DNA from: Formicarius rufipectus
Taxonomy: Eukaryota; Chordata; Aves; Passeriformes; Formicariidae
Assembly: GCA_013399695.1 (NCBI GenBank)
Contig: VXAU01000197.1
Coordinates: 2,855,070 to 2,919,069 of the forward strand
Direction of reading: 5' to 3'
DNA length: 64,000 bases
The stretch's first letter is position 1. Each line of letters starts with the position of its first letter. Of the stretch, positions 21,956 to 35,781 are shown in pieces. The notes under the pieces were generated by a model, which was given only the letters and a program-made list of their open reading frames with translations, was not told the DNA's origin and searched no databases. A program made the position numbers and the translations under genes.

Positions 21956-24900
21956 AGCGCGGCTCGGCAGCCGCGGCTGATGCTGCTGCTGGTGGTGCTC
22001 CCGGGGGCCGCCGAGGCTCCGTCGCTGCTGCCATGCACCCCTCTGCGGCCGGGCAGCGGAGGAGGAGGAAGGGATGCTAATGAGGGAGGCGGTGTCAGGG
22101 CTCCGGCGGTGCGGGGGGGTTCGGCACTGAGCGGTGTGATCGCGGTGCGGCGCCGAGAACCAGCGCCAAGAGCCAACGCCGATCCTGCTCCCGACTGCGA
22201 GAGCAGGAGGGGGCTCGGTCCCTCCCGTTTTGGTATCTGCGTCTGGCTGAAATGGATCAGTGTTCCGACACGGTTCTTTTTAAACATCAACATTTCTTTA
22301 AGTACCAGCCTCATCTCCGAGTTTTACAAGGAGCTGTGGAAAAGAACGTGCGGTTGGAGCATCCGCGGCTGACATCCCGTCTCAGAGAGACAAGTGTCTG
22401 GCTTGTCCCCATAAACAGCATAATGGGATCCTATGGCCTCTGCAGCGTGTCCTCCCTCGAGAGCTGTGAATCTGCCACACGCTCCGACAGCCCAGATGGC
22501 AGGGGACACCCTGACAGCTCCAGCTCCTGCCAGTTCAGTATGAACATGTACTTCCTACACAGCGTCTGCCTTCCCCAGTTCCTGTTGGCACATTATTACA
22601 CTCAACAGCATGGCAAACGATCTTTAAAGTAGTTTTTCTTGTGGTGGTGGTAGTGGGGTTTTGTTTGGTTGGTTCGGTTTTTTAATACATTTACAGTTCC
22701 TGTTTTAAGGTAAATAGGAAGGGGAAATAATGAAGAATTGGCAGAGATTGCTTCTAGGTCCTGCTCCGGCAAAAATGTGATATGACATCTTCTGGACAAA
22801 TAGATGAATTTGGCAATGAACCATAGCCACTCTGGAGATACTTAGTATCAGACAAGACCAGGGCAAAGCAGTGGAGGAAGAAAGAAGAAATCTTTGTTCA
22901 AAAGAAATTGGTTAAAGAGAATAAACAGGGAGACCTCACTTCCTGCAGGCAAGTTTGCATTACCCTGTGTCCCTGTCAGCTGGACTGAATTTTCTGCTCC
23001 AACACCAGAGAAATCAGAAGGAAAAGCCCTGGATTACAGGGCTCAGAACCTCACCACCTACAATTACCTGTTGTAGCTCAGGGGCTGTTACATCAAGTGC
23101 TTGGCTCCATACTAAAACAAAGTTCAGCTACTTAAACAGACCCACAAAGCCCAGCCTCTGGTTCTACAGGTGCAGAGAGGGGATTTCCAAAGGGCAGGCT
23201 CTTACTGCGCCCAGGTGCAAATCCCTGTCCCTGGGGAGTGGTTCCCTCTCTCTCTCTGCATCCCTCTCCACTCTGCAGGACTCAATTCCATCTCTGTGCA
23301 TCTCCTGCTGCTCCCGCCTTGTCCTGTCCATCCTGCAGCTGCTGCTGCCCTCAAGGGAGAGCTCTTTCTCACTTTCAATAACTGTCACAACAGCCCTGAT
23401 GAGACAAGGATTGTTATTTGCTCTGTTCCAGACTCCACTGCTCTAAGCAGAAAGCAGCAGCCACCCACCACCCCTCAACCTTTTCCAGGTTTTCCAACAG
23501 AGAGGTGTTATTCCAGGCAGTCAGGCCAGCCTGACATTGCTTAGCAACATCACATGTAGTAATTTCCTGCTAAGCAGTTCCAGAATACCTTCTTATTAGG
23601 GATCATTTTTCTTGACAGTTGACACAACTGGGGGCAGATCAGAGCCATCCTCTAAGGAAGGCAGAGGGAGTACAGCCATGCAGGGCTGGGAGAAGTGAGT
23701 CACAGTGTCTCAAAATCCCAGAGTTTGGGACAAACCTGCACTCCTCAAGGTGAGCAACTTCTGTGGTGGCAGCACCTGCAGGGTGTAAACTGCCAGCAAA
23801 AGTTCACTGACACGTCACAGGCTTGGGGTTATCAGTGGCAAATGCTTCAGCAGCACCTGAAAAGGCTTTCTAGGGATTTTGGACTCTCTGAGAACTGCTC
23901 AGCATAAAAAGAAAGCCTCTGTCCCTCCCCATTGCATACCAGCCTGGTCCTTGTGTTGGGCAGCCTGGAGCTCCAGGGCTTGGTCCTCTCCCATGCTGGT
24001 CACATCATCCTGTAGCAGCAAGGTTACCTCAGCTGCCTTCCCTGCCTTTCTGGAAGGTGCTGCACACTCCACACTGACCTTTAATCCCATTTTTCAGAAG
24101 TGGGCAGTGAAGGATAAAGGGTCATGGTGAGCTGCCTGGGAGCTGTTGGACCAAAGATAAAGGCTTGTGCCCACTTCAGCTGAAAGAGTTTGCTCTTAAC
24201 TTCAAGGGGTCAAGATTTTAGGGTACATATTACCATTTCATCTTTCCCTCCTCAGTCATCCTCTCGCAGCAGCACACACTTCACAGTTTCTGTGACAGCA
24301 GGTGTTTTAAGCAAGTTGACAGCGGGGCAAAGGGAAGATGCTGCTTCATGTCAAAGGTGCTTTACTCCTTACAGATCCCTTCCTGTGGCATTAAATGAAA
24401 GAACATACCCATTTTCACCAAACATAGAATATACTAAATTTACCTGTTTCAAGAGAATACTTTTGCCTCGGTTGTTTCTCACATGCATGCATTACACACA
24501 GGTATGGGCTGCGATTGCAGAGTTTAGGGTATTTGTAAAACATTTCACTACAGCAGACTAGACCCAGCTGTCAGCTCCATCCTCCCACTGAGGAGCACTG
24601 CAGAAGCCCAGCTTCCCACCAGCTGTCCTTTATGCAGCCTCCTGCCTCCAGCATAGCAGGAAGGGGTTTCACCCTGATGGGGTAAATCAGCTTTTAGTGG
24701 AACAGATGGTCAGATGGCCCCAAGCAATGTGTTAAAAAAAAATAAAAAAATCATGTCCTGTGTCATGTATCCTGGTAACATCCCTGGTGTGATGGGCAGC
24801 ATCCTTTGTCATGCTCAGTGAAGCACCTCGGCTCAGGATCCCTGCTCACATCCCAACTGCTTTGGTGTGGGCTTCTTTCCAGGGCTGTGATCCTTCCTCT

Positions 24901-27900
24901 GACTGGGACTGGAGCAGAGCCACATGCAGGGTAGGAGTTGAACAGTTTTGCAAATCACGTTGAGATTTAGAAGAAAACAAACAACCCATCCTACAAAAAC
25001 CTCAAGGTTTTTAGGTGGCCAAATCCCACTGGATTCCCCAGCCTCTGACCTCTGCAGTTGTCAATACCCGCCCTGTTTCACCATCTGCCCAGGTATTAGT
25101 TATTAGCACCTCAGAGACACGCTGGCACCACAAGGACCTCCAATGTGCATGATTACCTACACTGGATGAGTAGATGCTTTGTTTATATCCTTACAATATT
25201 TGATTTCCAACACATTGATAAACTTCCAAGAGAAAAGATACTAAATTTCTATTCATTAATCAAAAATGGTCACAAGTTACAATACCAAAAGAAGCTACAA
25301 TCATGCCATGCACAAACAGCAGGGAGAGATTCTTTCATAGTTTAATTTTATTGCACAGGAATTCCTCCTCCAACAAAACACTGCTTGATCAAGACCTAAA
25401 GAAATTATCAGAGGAGCTCTAAACCCTGTTTGTTTATATACAGGATATATACTCAAATTTAAGCATATGAGTAATCGTGCTGACTTCACTCTAACCAAAT
25501 GAATGTAATAAAAGAGCAGCTCTCCCTGGGAAGGTGGAAACTGTGCCCAAAATAACAAGGCAGATTGTATGGATGCCATGAGCTCCTTACAGCTACAGAG
25601 AGCAGAGCTGGACGATACGAAGAGCCCAGTTAGAACAAACTGAACTGTGAATATTTTTTGTCTCTTACCTTTTCAGTCAATAAAAAACCCACCTCAATGG
25701 TGCAGGTTCAACTCTGTGCTCATGTCATAAGAGCTAAGAGAGGGTTGATGGAGTTTTCATGCCATTCATTACCCAGGCGAGTTGCTGAAGAGAATTTATT
25801 TAAGGCAGGAGCAACGTGATGATTTTAATTTTGTTAAGTGTAGCTTCCAAAATGCATTCTTTATGCTTCATTTATTGCAAATGAATGACTCAGTTAAAAC
25901 AGCATTTCAACACATTTTAGCCAAAATATTTGCTTTGCACAACAACAAAATAGAGATAACTGTAAGCAGCTGTAAGTAAGAGCAAGCAAAGAGAGGGAAG
26001 GAGCAGATAGCTATTTATGGTGGTACCTGCAGTCTGTTTTAGCACAAAACCTGTATGCTAAACAAGAAATGTGAGTAAAGCTGATTTGCAAGTTCACATT
26101 TCCCTGATCTGCCCATAATTGTCAGTGTTTGGAAAAACCTGTAAACCAGTACACAATTTGTTTTTGAACCACATGCATTCCAGCCAAATGCTCGTACATG
26201 AAATATTTTCACCTTTGTGCACCAAGATGGCAAGCATGAATTTAAAGTGTCATTATCTTCTAACTGTACATGCTAAGTGCAAGATGAAGATTTTTTTCCT
26301 CAGTGTCTTTTAGCACAATTAGCATGTGTGACAACATCCAGACAGTTTAATTTCCCAATTACACAGCTATACCTAGACTATCCTTCGCATTAAATATGCA
26401 GCACTTCTTATCAGTAGATACTCTACAACTTCTGCCCTGTTGTGTCGCTGCAGATGCTCATAGTTTGGCAAGTTCAGAAATGAAAATTTTCCGCCCTTTC
26501 AGGCAGGAAGGTAGAAATTGCAGTGCTGCAGAGGAGGGGGGCTTGGGCTGCTGCTGTGGCCCCTCACTGGGAGGGAGGGAGGATTCCAAGGGGCATCCAT
26601 GCACCGTGGACTTCTTGCTGAGCCCAGTGAACTAGTTTACACTGCAAAGTCTGAAAATGAGGACATCTCTGATATTATCCTGCTGGTCTCTAGAAGCTTA
26701 GGTAGCAATGGGGGAAAAAAATATAGAATTGGTCACTGGAATATAATTTGCTTTGATTAATATAATTCAGAAATTATTTATTTCCTTGCCTGCTTTTGGG
26801 ACTGATGGCTAACCAATAATTAAAAAAAAGCAATTATTTCTCCAAGACTAGTAGTAGACACAGTTACACATAAGTTAAGTATTACTCATGGGAAGTTTAG
26901 AAACTTTTCTTTTCCATGATTAAAACCAAAGTGGATCAGGGCATTTACAGATGGCTCAGGAGTAAACAGCTTTTTTGCTTCATTGTTCTTTGATTGAAAA
27001 AAAAAAATAAAAAAAATCAGCCTACTGACATTTTTTCATGGCTTAAAAATAAGGGATGGAATCCAAAGTTGGAAGGGGCAGGGTAATCAGTAGTTTCCTG
27101 CAGGCCGGGGAGATGCTCACAGTGCTCTTGTTCTCTGTGTAATCACACACTGGCACAAAGGACCTCCAGCATCTCATGGATGCTGGATCTGCCAGCTCCA
27201 CCTCCACAGGCTGAGACAGCACTATCATCCCACTGCAGTACACTGACAGCACAGCTTAGTCCTCTCTAAGGTCTAAATTTTTCAGATTTCTCACATAACA
27301 CCTGAAAAGTGCAACCTTCCTGACTTTCCCCACAGCTGCAGCTCTGCCCAGCCTGCTGCTTCTCTGCTGGAAACACCTTTTATCCCCCTGTCAGCCACAT
27401 TCCTGTAGGTATCTGTAGCAAATCCTGTTTCAGAGGTCTTTTTCCAAGCCTAACACACTGACCATCTCTCAGCACTCCTCTTGAGCAGTATTCTCTGTGG
27501 AATTCTTTCTATCAGATCAAATATAAACTGCTCCTCTTTATTTCAAAGATTTCCACAGACAACCCTGCTTTGTCTTTTATTGCTCATTTAGCATCAAGAA
27601 ATCAGCTCCATCCTTCACCTGGCCATGAGATGCACCTCTTCTTTCCTTTGCTGGGCTCTTAAACAGCAATGCTCCCCCCTTCCTTCTATGTTGCCCCTTC
27701 TGCCTGGGAATTTTTCCTTCTAAGCAAGCTCAAGGCAGGCATGCCATCCTCCCATTGCCCCTCACATACACCCTGTAAGATCAGGACACCACAACTCCAT
27801 CCCAGTATATTTTTCCAATGCAAATGTACTCTGAGAAGTTGAGCAATATTATTTTGTAATTTCCTTTGTCTCCCCTGCTTGCAGACGTGTCTTATTTTCT

Positions 27901-30900
27901 GTCTTCTCCTGGGTAAGCTCTTTATTCCAAGAGGAAGGCACTTTATACAAGGTCATCTCAGTCTACTGCTGGACTCCCTTGGTGGCATCAGTCATGGCTG
28001 CAACACCTAAAGACTCAGCTCAAGGCCACATTGCCACTGAGCATGCACAAGCACACGCCATCTAGCACAACACTGGCCACTTCTTCCTCCCTGCTGCATC
28101 ATGTACTTCTCACAGAGCAGTGTTTCAGGCATTAACACCCATGAATTATAAAACAATACAAAAGAAGCTCGTGTTCTCCAGGCTTAGCTTTTCTGCAGTG
28201 TCCCCAATATAGCAAAGCCTCCATCAAGACTTGTAATAACAAGCCAGGCAGAAGGACAGACCAGACCGCCATGTTAAAGCAGACTAAAGTGTAATTTTCT
28301 CTTCACTAGCAGCATTCCCATCCTTGTTCCTATTGCTTTTTAGTAACAGCCCACAAAAGGATGTTGATGTCTTGTTTAAGCAACGACAAGAAGTTCAAAT
28401 GTTAATTAACAAAAAGTAGTACATAATCACTTTACTGAAAAAAAAAGCAACAAGAAAAGCAAACAAAGAAATTAAAAGCTATAAAGTAGCATTTGATGCA
28501 ATTTTCCAGCGGAAAATACTACCATTTTTAACACTACTTACACCTAACAGACTGTCCTTTGGCCAGGGAAAACCACAAGCCCTTTGACCTGCTTTTATAA
28601 TGCTTCAATACATGTTTGTGCTTTCTGTCAGTCAGGAAGACAGCAAATTATGTGGCCGACATCAAAAGCCAGCAACCTGCTATATGCACACACACACTGT
28701 ACCCTACAGAGACAGAGCCACACTTCAGCAATGGCAGAACATCTCATCAATTAAGTGTAGCCATATATCTTCTTTCAGCATGTGACATGTTGATTGACAA
28801 CCTTTCTAGAGACCTGGCTCAGACAGCTGGGGGATTTTGCTAGCAAGGTCAGCAAAGCCCCTACTACAATGCTTTCCATCATGGTGACACATAACAGACC
28901 TCACCTGCAACCAGCACAGCCCTGGCCTTGGGTCTTTGTTCTGCTCTTCCTGCTTGACCCCCAAATTCTTTCTCTGCCCAACCCCTGCTGCCAGTTCCAT
29001 GAAGTCCCTGATAAATGGGTTTTCACTATACCCTGCTCCCCACTGAATTCAGTTTTCTCCTCTCATCCCTGGCCGCTCCTCTTGGAGGGCAGTGACTGCT
29101 TAATGTGCTGAGAGCTCGGTGTTTGAACTCTGGATAAATTCAGATGTCCTTCACCTTCCAGTTCTACGAATCTCTTCTGCAGAGGTGAGGATTACTTGGT
29201 GCTCAACAGCAGAGCAACAAATAGCATTGAGATGTTTTGTGGGACACGACTTCAGGCAGACCATACCCAGCTTTCCTAGGGAAAATGTTACCAGAAAAGG
29301 GGCAGGAAAGAAACCATTCATAAATATGGGACAAGTAGAAAGGAGACTAAAATAGAAGATGTGAGGCAGATGTTATGGAAAGCTGTAAAAATAGTGACGT
29401 ATTTAACCCCACTGCCCACCAGACCAAGAGGCTCTCAGGACCCGGGGGGGCATGGCTGGTGCAGAATGATGGAGAACAGTCTCCTCATGGTCTTCCTAAT
29501 CTTGTTTTACATTTTATTTTTTTATTCTCCTCATCTGACCTTGATCTTCTTGCCTTAAGATCTTCATGAAGAAGTTCAAAAGGTGAGGAAAATCAGCCAT
29601 TAGCCTAAAGCCATTGCTGCACTCAAACAGATCAGTCCAAGTTTTTCCTCCTACATAATGGGATTTCGGAGCCTGAATTTTCAAATCCAACTTCTTCCCC
29701 TTTGAGCAAACAGCCTTTAAGACATGTTTGAGCCACAGGTTTGGATTCAGAGCTGAACACTTACCAAATTACATGTCCAGGAGCTTTCCCCAGCCCAGCT
29801 GGCTACAAAGCCCAGCTGGCAACCATGGGACTCATTTTGAAACATCAGCAAAACCCAGGGATATTTTGGAGCCAGTGTTGCAAATTCAGGGCTTTCCCTT
29901 GCTATAAACAATTCATCTATTGGAAATACACTGCCCACAAAGCTAACATGGCCCTTAGCAGAGCTTAGCACCACCTAAGGACATCTGCCAGTGCTGCTCA
30001 GCTTCCCTGCTAATGCCCTAACAGGAAAGCCCTGTGTCTCTCAGGCAAAGCTATTTCAGTGCATTAAGTCCAGACAAATCATTACCTGCAAGGCTTCAGG
30101 CTCCACAGCTTCATCTAGACCTTCTCAGCCAAGCAACAACCTAAGGAAAGTTTCATCTGCTCGATCTGTCCTCCCTGCTTGAAGCCTGAAGGAAGAACAT
30201 CAGTTAAATAAGGCAAATCCATTATGAAACCTGTTCTTGGTGGCAATTTCCTTTTGCCTTCGCAGCTGTTCTCACCCATGACAGTTGCCACAGAGGCTGA
30301 AAGTAAGCAGCTTCTGTTAGAAGAGGAAGACTTCACTGCTGGAAAGTCAAGGCCAAGTCCCAGGAGGAACATCCTGTTACTTTGCTCTCCTCTGGATTGA
30401 TGAATGCAAGGAACAAAAGCCCCATTTGGACTGGGAGGATTATGCTTCTGTATGTTCAACTCATGTGAAATAAACAGTAGCACATTTTGTGGAGTAACTT
30501 TGTGAACTTAATTATTCCTCAAGATTCAACTTTAATGACTCCTCCCTACTCCATGGATCCTAAGCTGCTAGTGGTGTCATGTTGCATTAAAAGCTGAAGC
30601 TGCAGCAGACAGAACAGCATCAGACCTGGACAAAAGTAAAAAATAAAAACCCCTGAATGGTTTTCCCTAAGAACAAACATGCATTAGCAGAGTCTTTGGA
30701 AATAAATTGCTCATGAACCTTCCGGCTTGAAGCCACCAGTAAATCCTCCTGTTTGCAATGATGCCCAGGTATATCCTGCACAAAATCTCACTGCTCTATT
30801 AAAGGTCTTACTGAGAAGCCTCCCTGTTTTAAAGAACAACTCTTATTTACCCCCTTTTGTCCTCAGAATAACAGATTACCACAGCTCCTGGCAATCACAG

Positions 30901-31065
30901 CACAGCTCATCTCTATGTCCACAGTGCAGACTGAAGTGCATCATATACATTACAAGCTGTTACATAAACCAAACTTTCATTATGGTGGTGATAGCAGTGA
31001 GGTGTCTAAAGGGATGGTTTATGCACAGCCTCTCTCTGTGATTAATCAAAGCACAATCACATGCC

Positions 31066-31078
31066 TTTTTTTTTTTTT
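31066..31078. repeat. T13 homopolymer
   Basis: Thirteen consecutive T (A on the minus strand). It has no adjacent retroposed gene body or target-site duplication that I could recognise, so a slippage origin is as likely as a poly(A) tail remnant. Confidence 0.9.
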
Positions 31079-34000
31079 AAACTTCACTACAGAAATGTTT
31101 TATTATTTTAAAATCATCCAAAATCCACTAATTCACCGTGTTTTTAAAGCTTGAATGAGGAGACTAAGGTTTAGCTCCTGCAAATCCTCCCTCAATTGAG
31201 TCTGGGGTTTCTAAAGCCTCACTGCTGAGTGAGTCCAACCCAAACTCATCACATTTGAGCAGTCAGAAGATACTTCTGTGGGCAGGAGGCTCAAAACTGT
31301 CCTGCTCTACTCAGAATGGGCAGCTACGTGGCCTGGGAGAAGGATGGAAAAGGTGGGTGAGCAGGTGACTCCCTGGCCTGGAGATGCACAACCAGCAGCC
31401 CCATGTCCCTCAGGGGCTCCCTGAGGAAGAGACAGCAGCACGAGATGCTCAGTTAATGTGTTGTCATGTGTCTGTGGGAAGGAAGGAGGCTGTTACAACA
31501 GAGGTCCAGGATCCCAGATCCACTGGCTTCCAAGAAATACCCTGGTCCTGACCCACACCAGTGGATGACCAAGCTCTGCTCAGTTGTGCATGTGTGTGGG
31601 AGCAGTCAGAGCAGGCATGGGCAGGGGTGTGCTGCTTCTGAGCACCTCAATACCCAACTCCTGCCCCACAGCAACGCACATTGCCCCAGATGCAACCCCT
31701 TGTCCTACCAGAGCCCTCCCTCAGCAGCTTCTCAGTGAACAAGAGCACCTTTTCCTGCCCAGGACAAGCTGGCTGTCTCCTGACAGTAAAGCCACACTAA
31801 TTGCTGTCTGGTGCAATTAGGCTTAGTCCTACATGTAATTTAATTTGTGTGAAGAATGCTGGCTCAGCACAGGAGTTCACCTGTGTTTGGAACTCCTTCA
31901 ACAAAAAAAAATCCCAAACCAAAACAAAAAACCCTACAATTGCCAAAAAAAGCCTGACATAGAACCAGTCCAGGGCTCCCTTCCCATGAGGTTTTCTGAC
32001 CCATGAGACTTGGGTGACTCCAACAGGCCCTGTGCTTCACTGAGAGCACCAGCTGAGCCCTCTCAGATGCTGTGCTTAACTAAGGGAGAGGGGGAAACAC
32101 CCAAGAAATCAGAATACAATTAATGCAAATCTGTATTTGCTGGTGCACATGACGTTTCACTGATCTTTATTTCTTACAGGATCAGGAATATCTTAGATAC
32201 CAGCTCTTGAGTAAATAAGATCTTCTAATACCTATCTTTCACATCCTCTGCTCTGCACACAGACGCTAGATGTGAAAAAGCTATTGTAGCCTCTGACAGG
32301 CTTTTCCAATGGAAAAAAAAATGGATAATTTCCTCAGGCTTCAAAAATAAAACCTATTTGCAAAATAGGAGACCTGTGGAGGGCTGATTTGAAATTCATC
32401 ACACCACCACACCTCCTGCTCCAGAGACATGCCTAAGGACAGATACTTCAGAATATATAAAAACATTCCCAAACTTAGCCGTGTCCTGCCTGTTTTGCTC
32501 CGATATTTGCTCCAAGAGGTGAGGATCACAGAAGCTGCTGCAGAGACTTTAAAGGTAGAAAAGACCCCTTTGGTATCTAGAGAGGTAAGTGATCCCGTAG
32601 AGGGAGAATGACACAGCATTGTATCTACAGGGAATAAGACAGATAATGTTTTATTTGTGGAAACCAGCAAAAAAACCCCAAACAACCCACGACCTACAAT
32701 GAGTAAAGAAATTAAAATAATAAATTATATTTCCACCTCCTTTTAAATTACCTTGCCAAAACAAAACACTTTTCCTTCATTCTGATTCTTAAAGGACAGC
32801 CATGAAGATTTAACAGTTACAAAAGAGCCATTTATTTCAAGGGGCTGTAGTAACAGATATATAATTACATCAGTAATTGCTAGTGGGCAGTGGGAAGAGC
32901 TGCTGAATGTGCCATCAGCAGGGAGATTGAAGAGAGGTTTCAGAGGGGAGCTGGGAGAAGGCACTCACCTTCCTGAATGGGCCATAAACTCCCATGACTG
33001 GCTGCAGCCAACTGAAACAGAAGAATATTTCCATTTTTTAGCAAAATCAGAAGCAGGAGGCTCACGGGAGCCCTGGGGGTGCTTCAGAGGAGCAGCCGAC
33101 GTCAAGTGCTGTTTTATGCAGAAGCAGCACACTTGCCACACACCACAGTCACAGTGATTAGCCCCATACTGGGAGCTGAGCCCAGCATGAGTGTTGGCCT
33201 CCTTAGGCACTGCTGGGTCAGTAAATTGAGGTCTCCAGCATCAAAAACCCCTGTCTGCCCAAATATTAACCACTGACCATAATTTTCCCTTTGTCCCCCT
33301 CACATCACTCCCTAGCAAAGACGGGTTGTCTGGATACACCCAGACCAGCTGATCTGCAGGTTTCCTGGTGCCCACCTGAGCCCAGGAGCTCCCAGAGACA
33401 TGGCTTAGTCTCATGAGCCTGTTCCAGTTGTGAAACACTCAGGAAAAGCTTACACAAGTAACCAGGAGCAGAGGCATTGTAGCTCCCCAACATCAGTATT
33501 GTGCCTTTAGCCAGCACATGACCAGAAGGCAGGATGGGCAGTGTCGTGAAGGAAAGGGAAGATACAGCCTGTCCCAGCACTAGGAGCAGGTCTGGGGTAT
33601 AGCCAGTCACTCACAGGTACTTGGTGCAGGGGCTTTGTGCCTTCCCAAATGCCAGAAGGAAGAAGTTTATCAGATGATGCCCCCCAAACCACCCCACAGC
33701 TCCCTGTGGCTTGGGGCCAGGAATAACACCCCGCACACCTCTGATCGGCTCAGGCACATCCTGGTTGTCTGGTGTTTGTCCCGACACTGAGCTTGTGGCT
33801 GTAGGGATGCCCAGGGTGAGGGCTGTTCTGGGTGAGAAGAGGGAGCCAAAAGAAAACCAGAGCCTCTCCTCAGACAGTGACCAGAAGGAGAGGGAGATGC
33901 AGCTCCAGTGCTTGTGGAAGCCACAGAAAGGAGGGACTCTGCAAACCAGTTCACCACGGTGCCTCTTGTGAGCCTGGCAGTGTTTAAACTCCACAAGTGA

Positions 34001-35764
34001 GGCCCCAAGGCAGCTGTGTGCACTTCATGAGAGTCAGGAGCAGCTCCTTGCTCAGATTTACAGCACCTTCCATTGCTCACCCAGAAATTCACTTCAGGAT
34101 GTGTCAGGGCACCGTACCCCTTCAGCTTCCACATCTCCATGGCCAGATCTACTCAACCAGGGGCTGAACATCCCCCATCCTAGAGCATCTTGTCCCTGCC
34201 AAGGTCCTGCTCTGCTCCCACAACTGCAGTGCTTCTTCACTGCTGCTCTCATTGACTGTTTTCATGTTCCCTCTCCCCACACTGTAAGACTGTTCCTTTT
34301 CCTCACAGTCCTCAGGACATTTACATCCACAATCCAGCAGCAGGAAAGTTTTGCTGCTGTGTAAGAGCTGGGAATTCTTTCAGAGGTAGCAGAGAGAAAT
34401 CTCCTTTTATTGGCACCAGTAACCAAGAGGGGGGAAGCAGTCCCACTGCTTTGTAGACCATCTATGTATCTAAATTGCACAGAAACACTGCAAAAACATT
34501 GCTCAGCCCTTGTTCTGCTCCACACAGGGAACAGCCCAAAGAGCCTTCCTGCTGTTCTGCAGCTCCCAGCAGGGCTCTCTCAGAGCCTGCAGCACACAGC
34601 TCAGCACCAGGCTTTCCATCCCAGCATCTCCCAGCAGTCTGCAAGAGCTCTGCCACCCTAAGGCACCCAAACAATCCTGGCTGGTAGGGGGACACACTGC
34701 TGGCTACTCTGGAGCAGTAGCAGGGAGGCAGTGTGTTACACACCCAGGGAGACACCACACCAGCAATGACCTGGGCACCTGGAGGCAGAAAAGCTGCCCT
34801 GACAGGAGCTTTTTGTAGTTTATCAGAACTGAATGAGAAGGTTGGGGTGAAACATTGAGGTTTCTGCAACTTCTCAGCACCCACGTGCCCTTTCGCTTGA
34901 GCAGAGCTGTGGCACTGTCACCTCAGCCCACGCACAATTCAGCTCACTTCCCAACAAGGTACATCTTGCTTCAAGCATCATAACCCCCTGTAGGTGAAGA
35001 GCTTCCACTGCTCTGGAATGCTCCAGGGAAGGAATAACAGTCAAGTGTATCACCACTACAGAAGCCAGTGACCAACCCCAGAAAGAGCCAAGTGACAACA
35101 AAGCAGCAAGAAACAACACTGAAATCCAGCACGTTACCTGAAGGGCTGAAAGAATCAGATACTCAAGGAACTTCTTTTGCATAAGAGACTTTTTTTAAAC
35201 AGCAATTTTCCTAGAAGTTTTCTTTAAAGGATGACTACATAACTAGAAAAGAAAAATTCCACCCTGAGAAAGCAGAACTACTTCACTTTCTGGTCCTGTG
35301 CTAACTGCACTTCCAGATAACATTTCCCATCTCACCCCTACCCTCACATTTAATGCAACCATGGAAATTACACAACACACCTTTAGTTTTACCTGTACCG
35401 CTTCCCTCAGATCTGCTCTCTCACATCTCCAAGCAAGGGCATCAAGCACATAACCTGCTCTCAGCTATTTATTGGGAATTCTCAGAGGCTTTCCCCTCTG
35501 CCCCTGAGCAGCTGGGCCCCATTGCCCTCCCTGAGCTGCCTCCTAGCCCCAGCTCCTACATATCAAGCAATCAGACATGCCAGACCTTACAAATATACGT
35601 CCCCCAGCTATGCAGGCCAGCAGATGTGATTTAAGCAGAGTCTTACACCTGCAGAGTGTTGGAACCCATGCTGCACTTGAACAAAATTGCTGGCAACTTT
35701 ATATAGATCTATGAGGGCACCAGTTTTTTCCTTCTGAATTTGAACATGCTTTGATCTGTTAATT

Positions 35765-35781
35765 AAAAAAAAAAAAAAAAA
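35765..35781. repeat. A17 homopolymer
   Basis: Seventeen consecutive A, the longest mononucleotide run in the window. The preceding bases show no AATAAA signal or recognised retroposed gene, so it is listed as a simple repeat only. Confidence 0.95.

Larger units (their letters stand above)
21223..22210. promoter_or_regulatory. Promoter CpG island of the minus-strand gene
   Basis: About 1 kb of extreme GC and CpG density containing GC boxes and the first coding exon on the minus strand. No TATA box is evident, as is usual for such promoters. CpG density falls off after about 22210. The island is printed in the wrong internal order: single Ns at 21373, 21687 and 21955 separate pieces with overlapping ends. 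Its apparent length is inflated by a 180-base duplicated stretch. The exact transcription start cannot be read from the sequence. Confidence 0.85.

Noticed and set aside
21054..22034. Very long minus-strand frame spanning the gap and the whole promoter island
   Set aside because: It runs through 115 Ns, three false contig joins and a duplicated segment, so most of it is not a real continuous frame.
23164..23388. Minus-strand frame rich in E/R (EREREP-like) as a coiled-coil or RS-type exon
   Set aside because: It is the shadow of a CT-rich simple stretch; no splice sites frame it.
35765..35781. A17 run as the poly(A) tail of a processed pseudogene
   Set aside because: No preceding gene-like body, poly(A) signal or target-site duplication was found.
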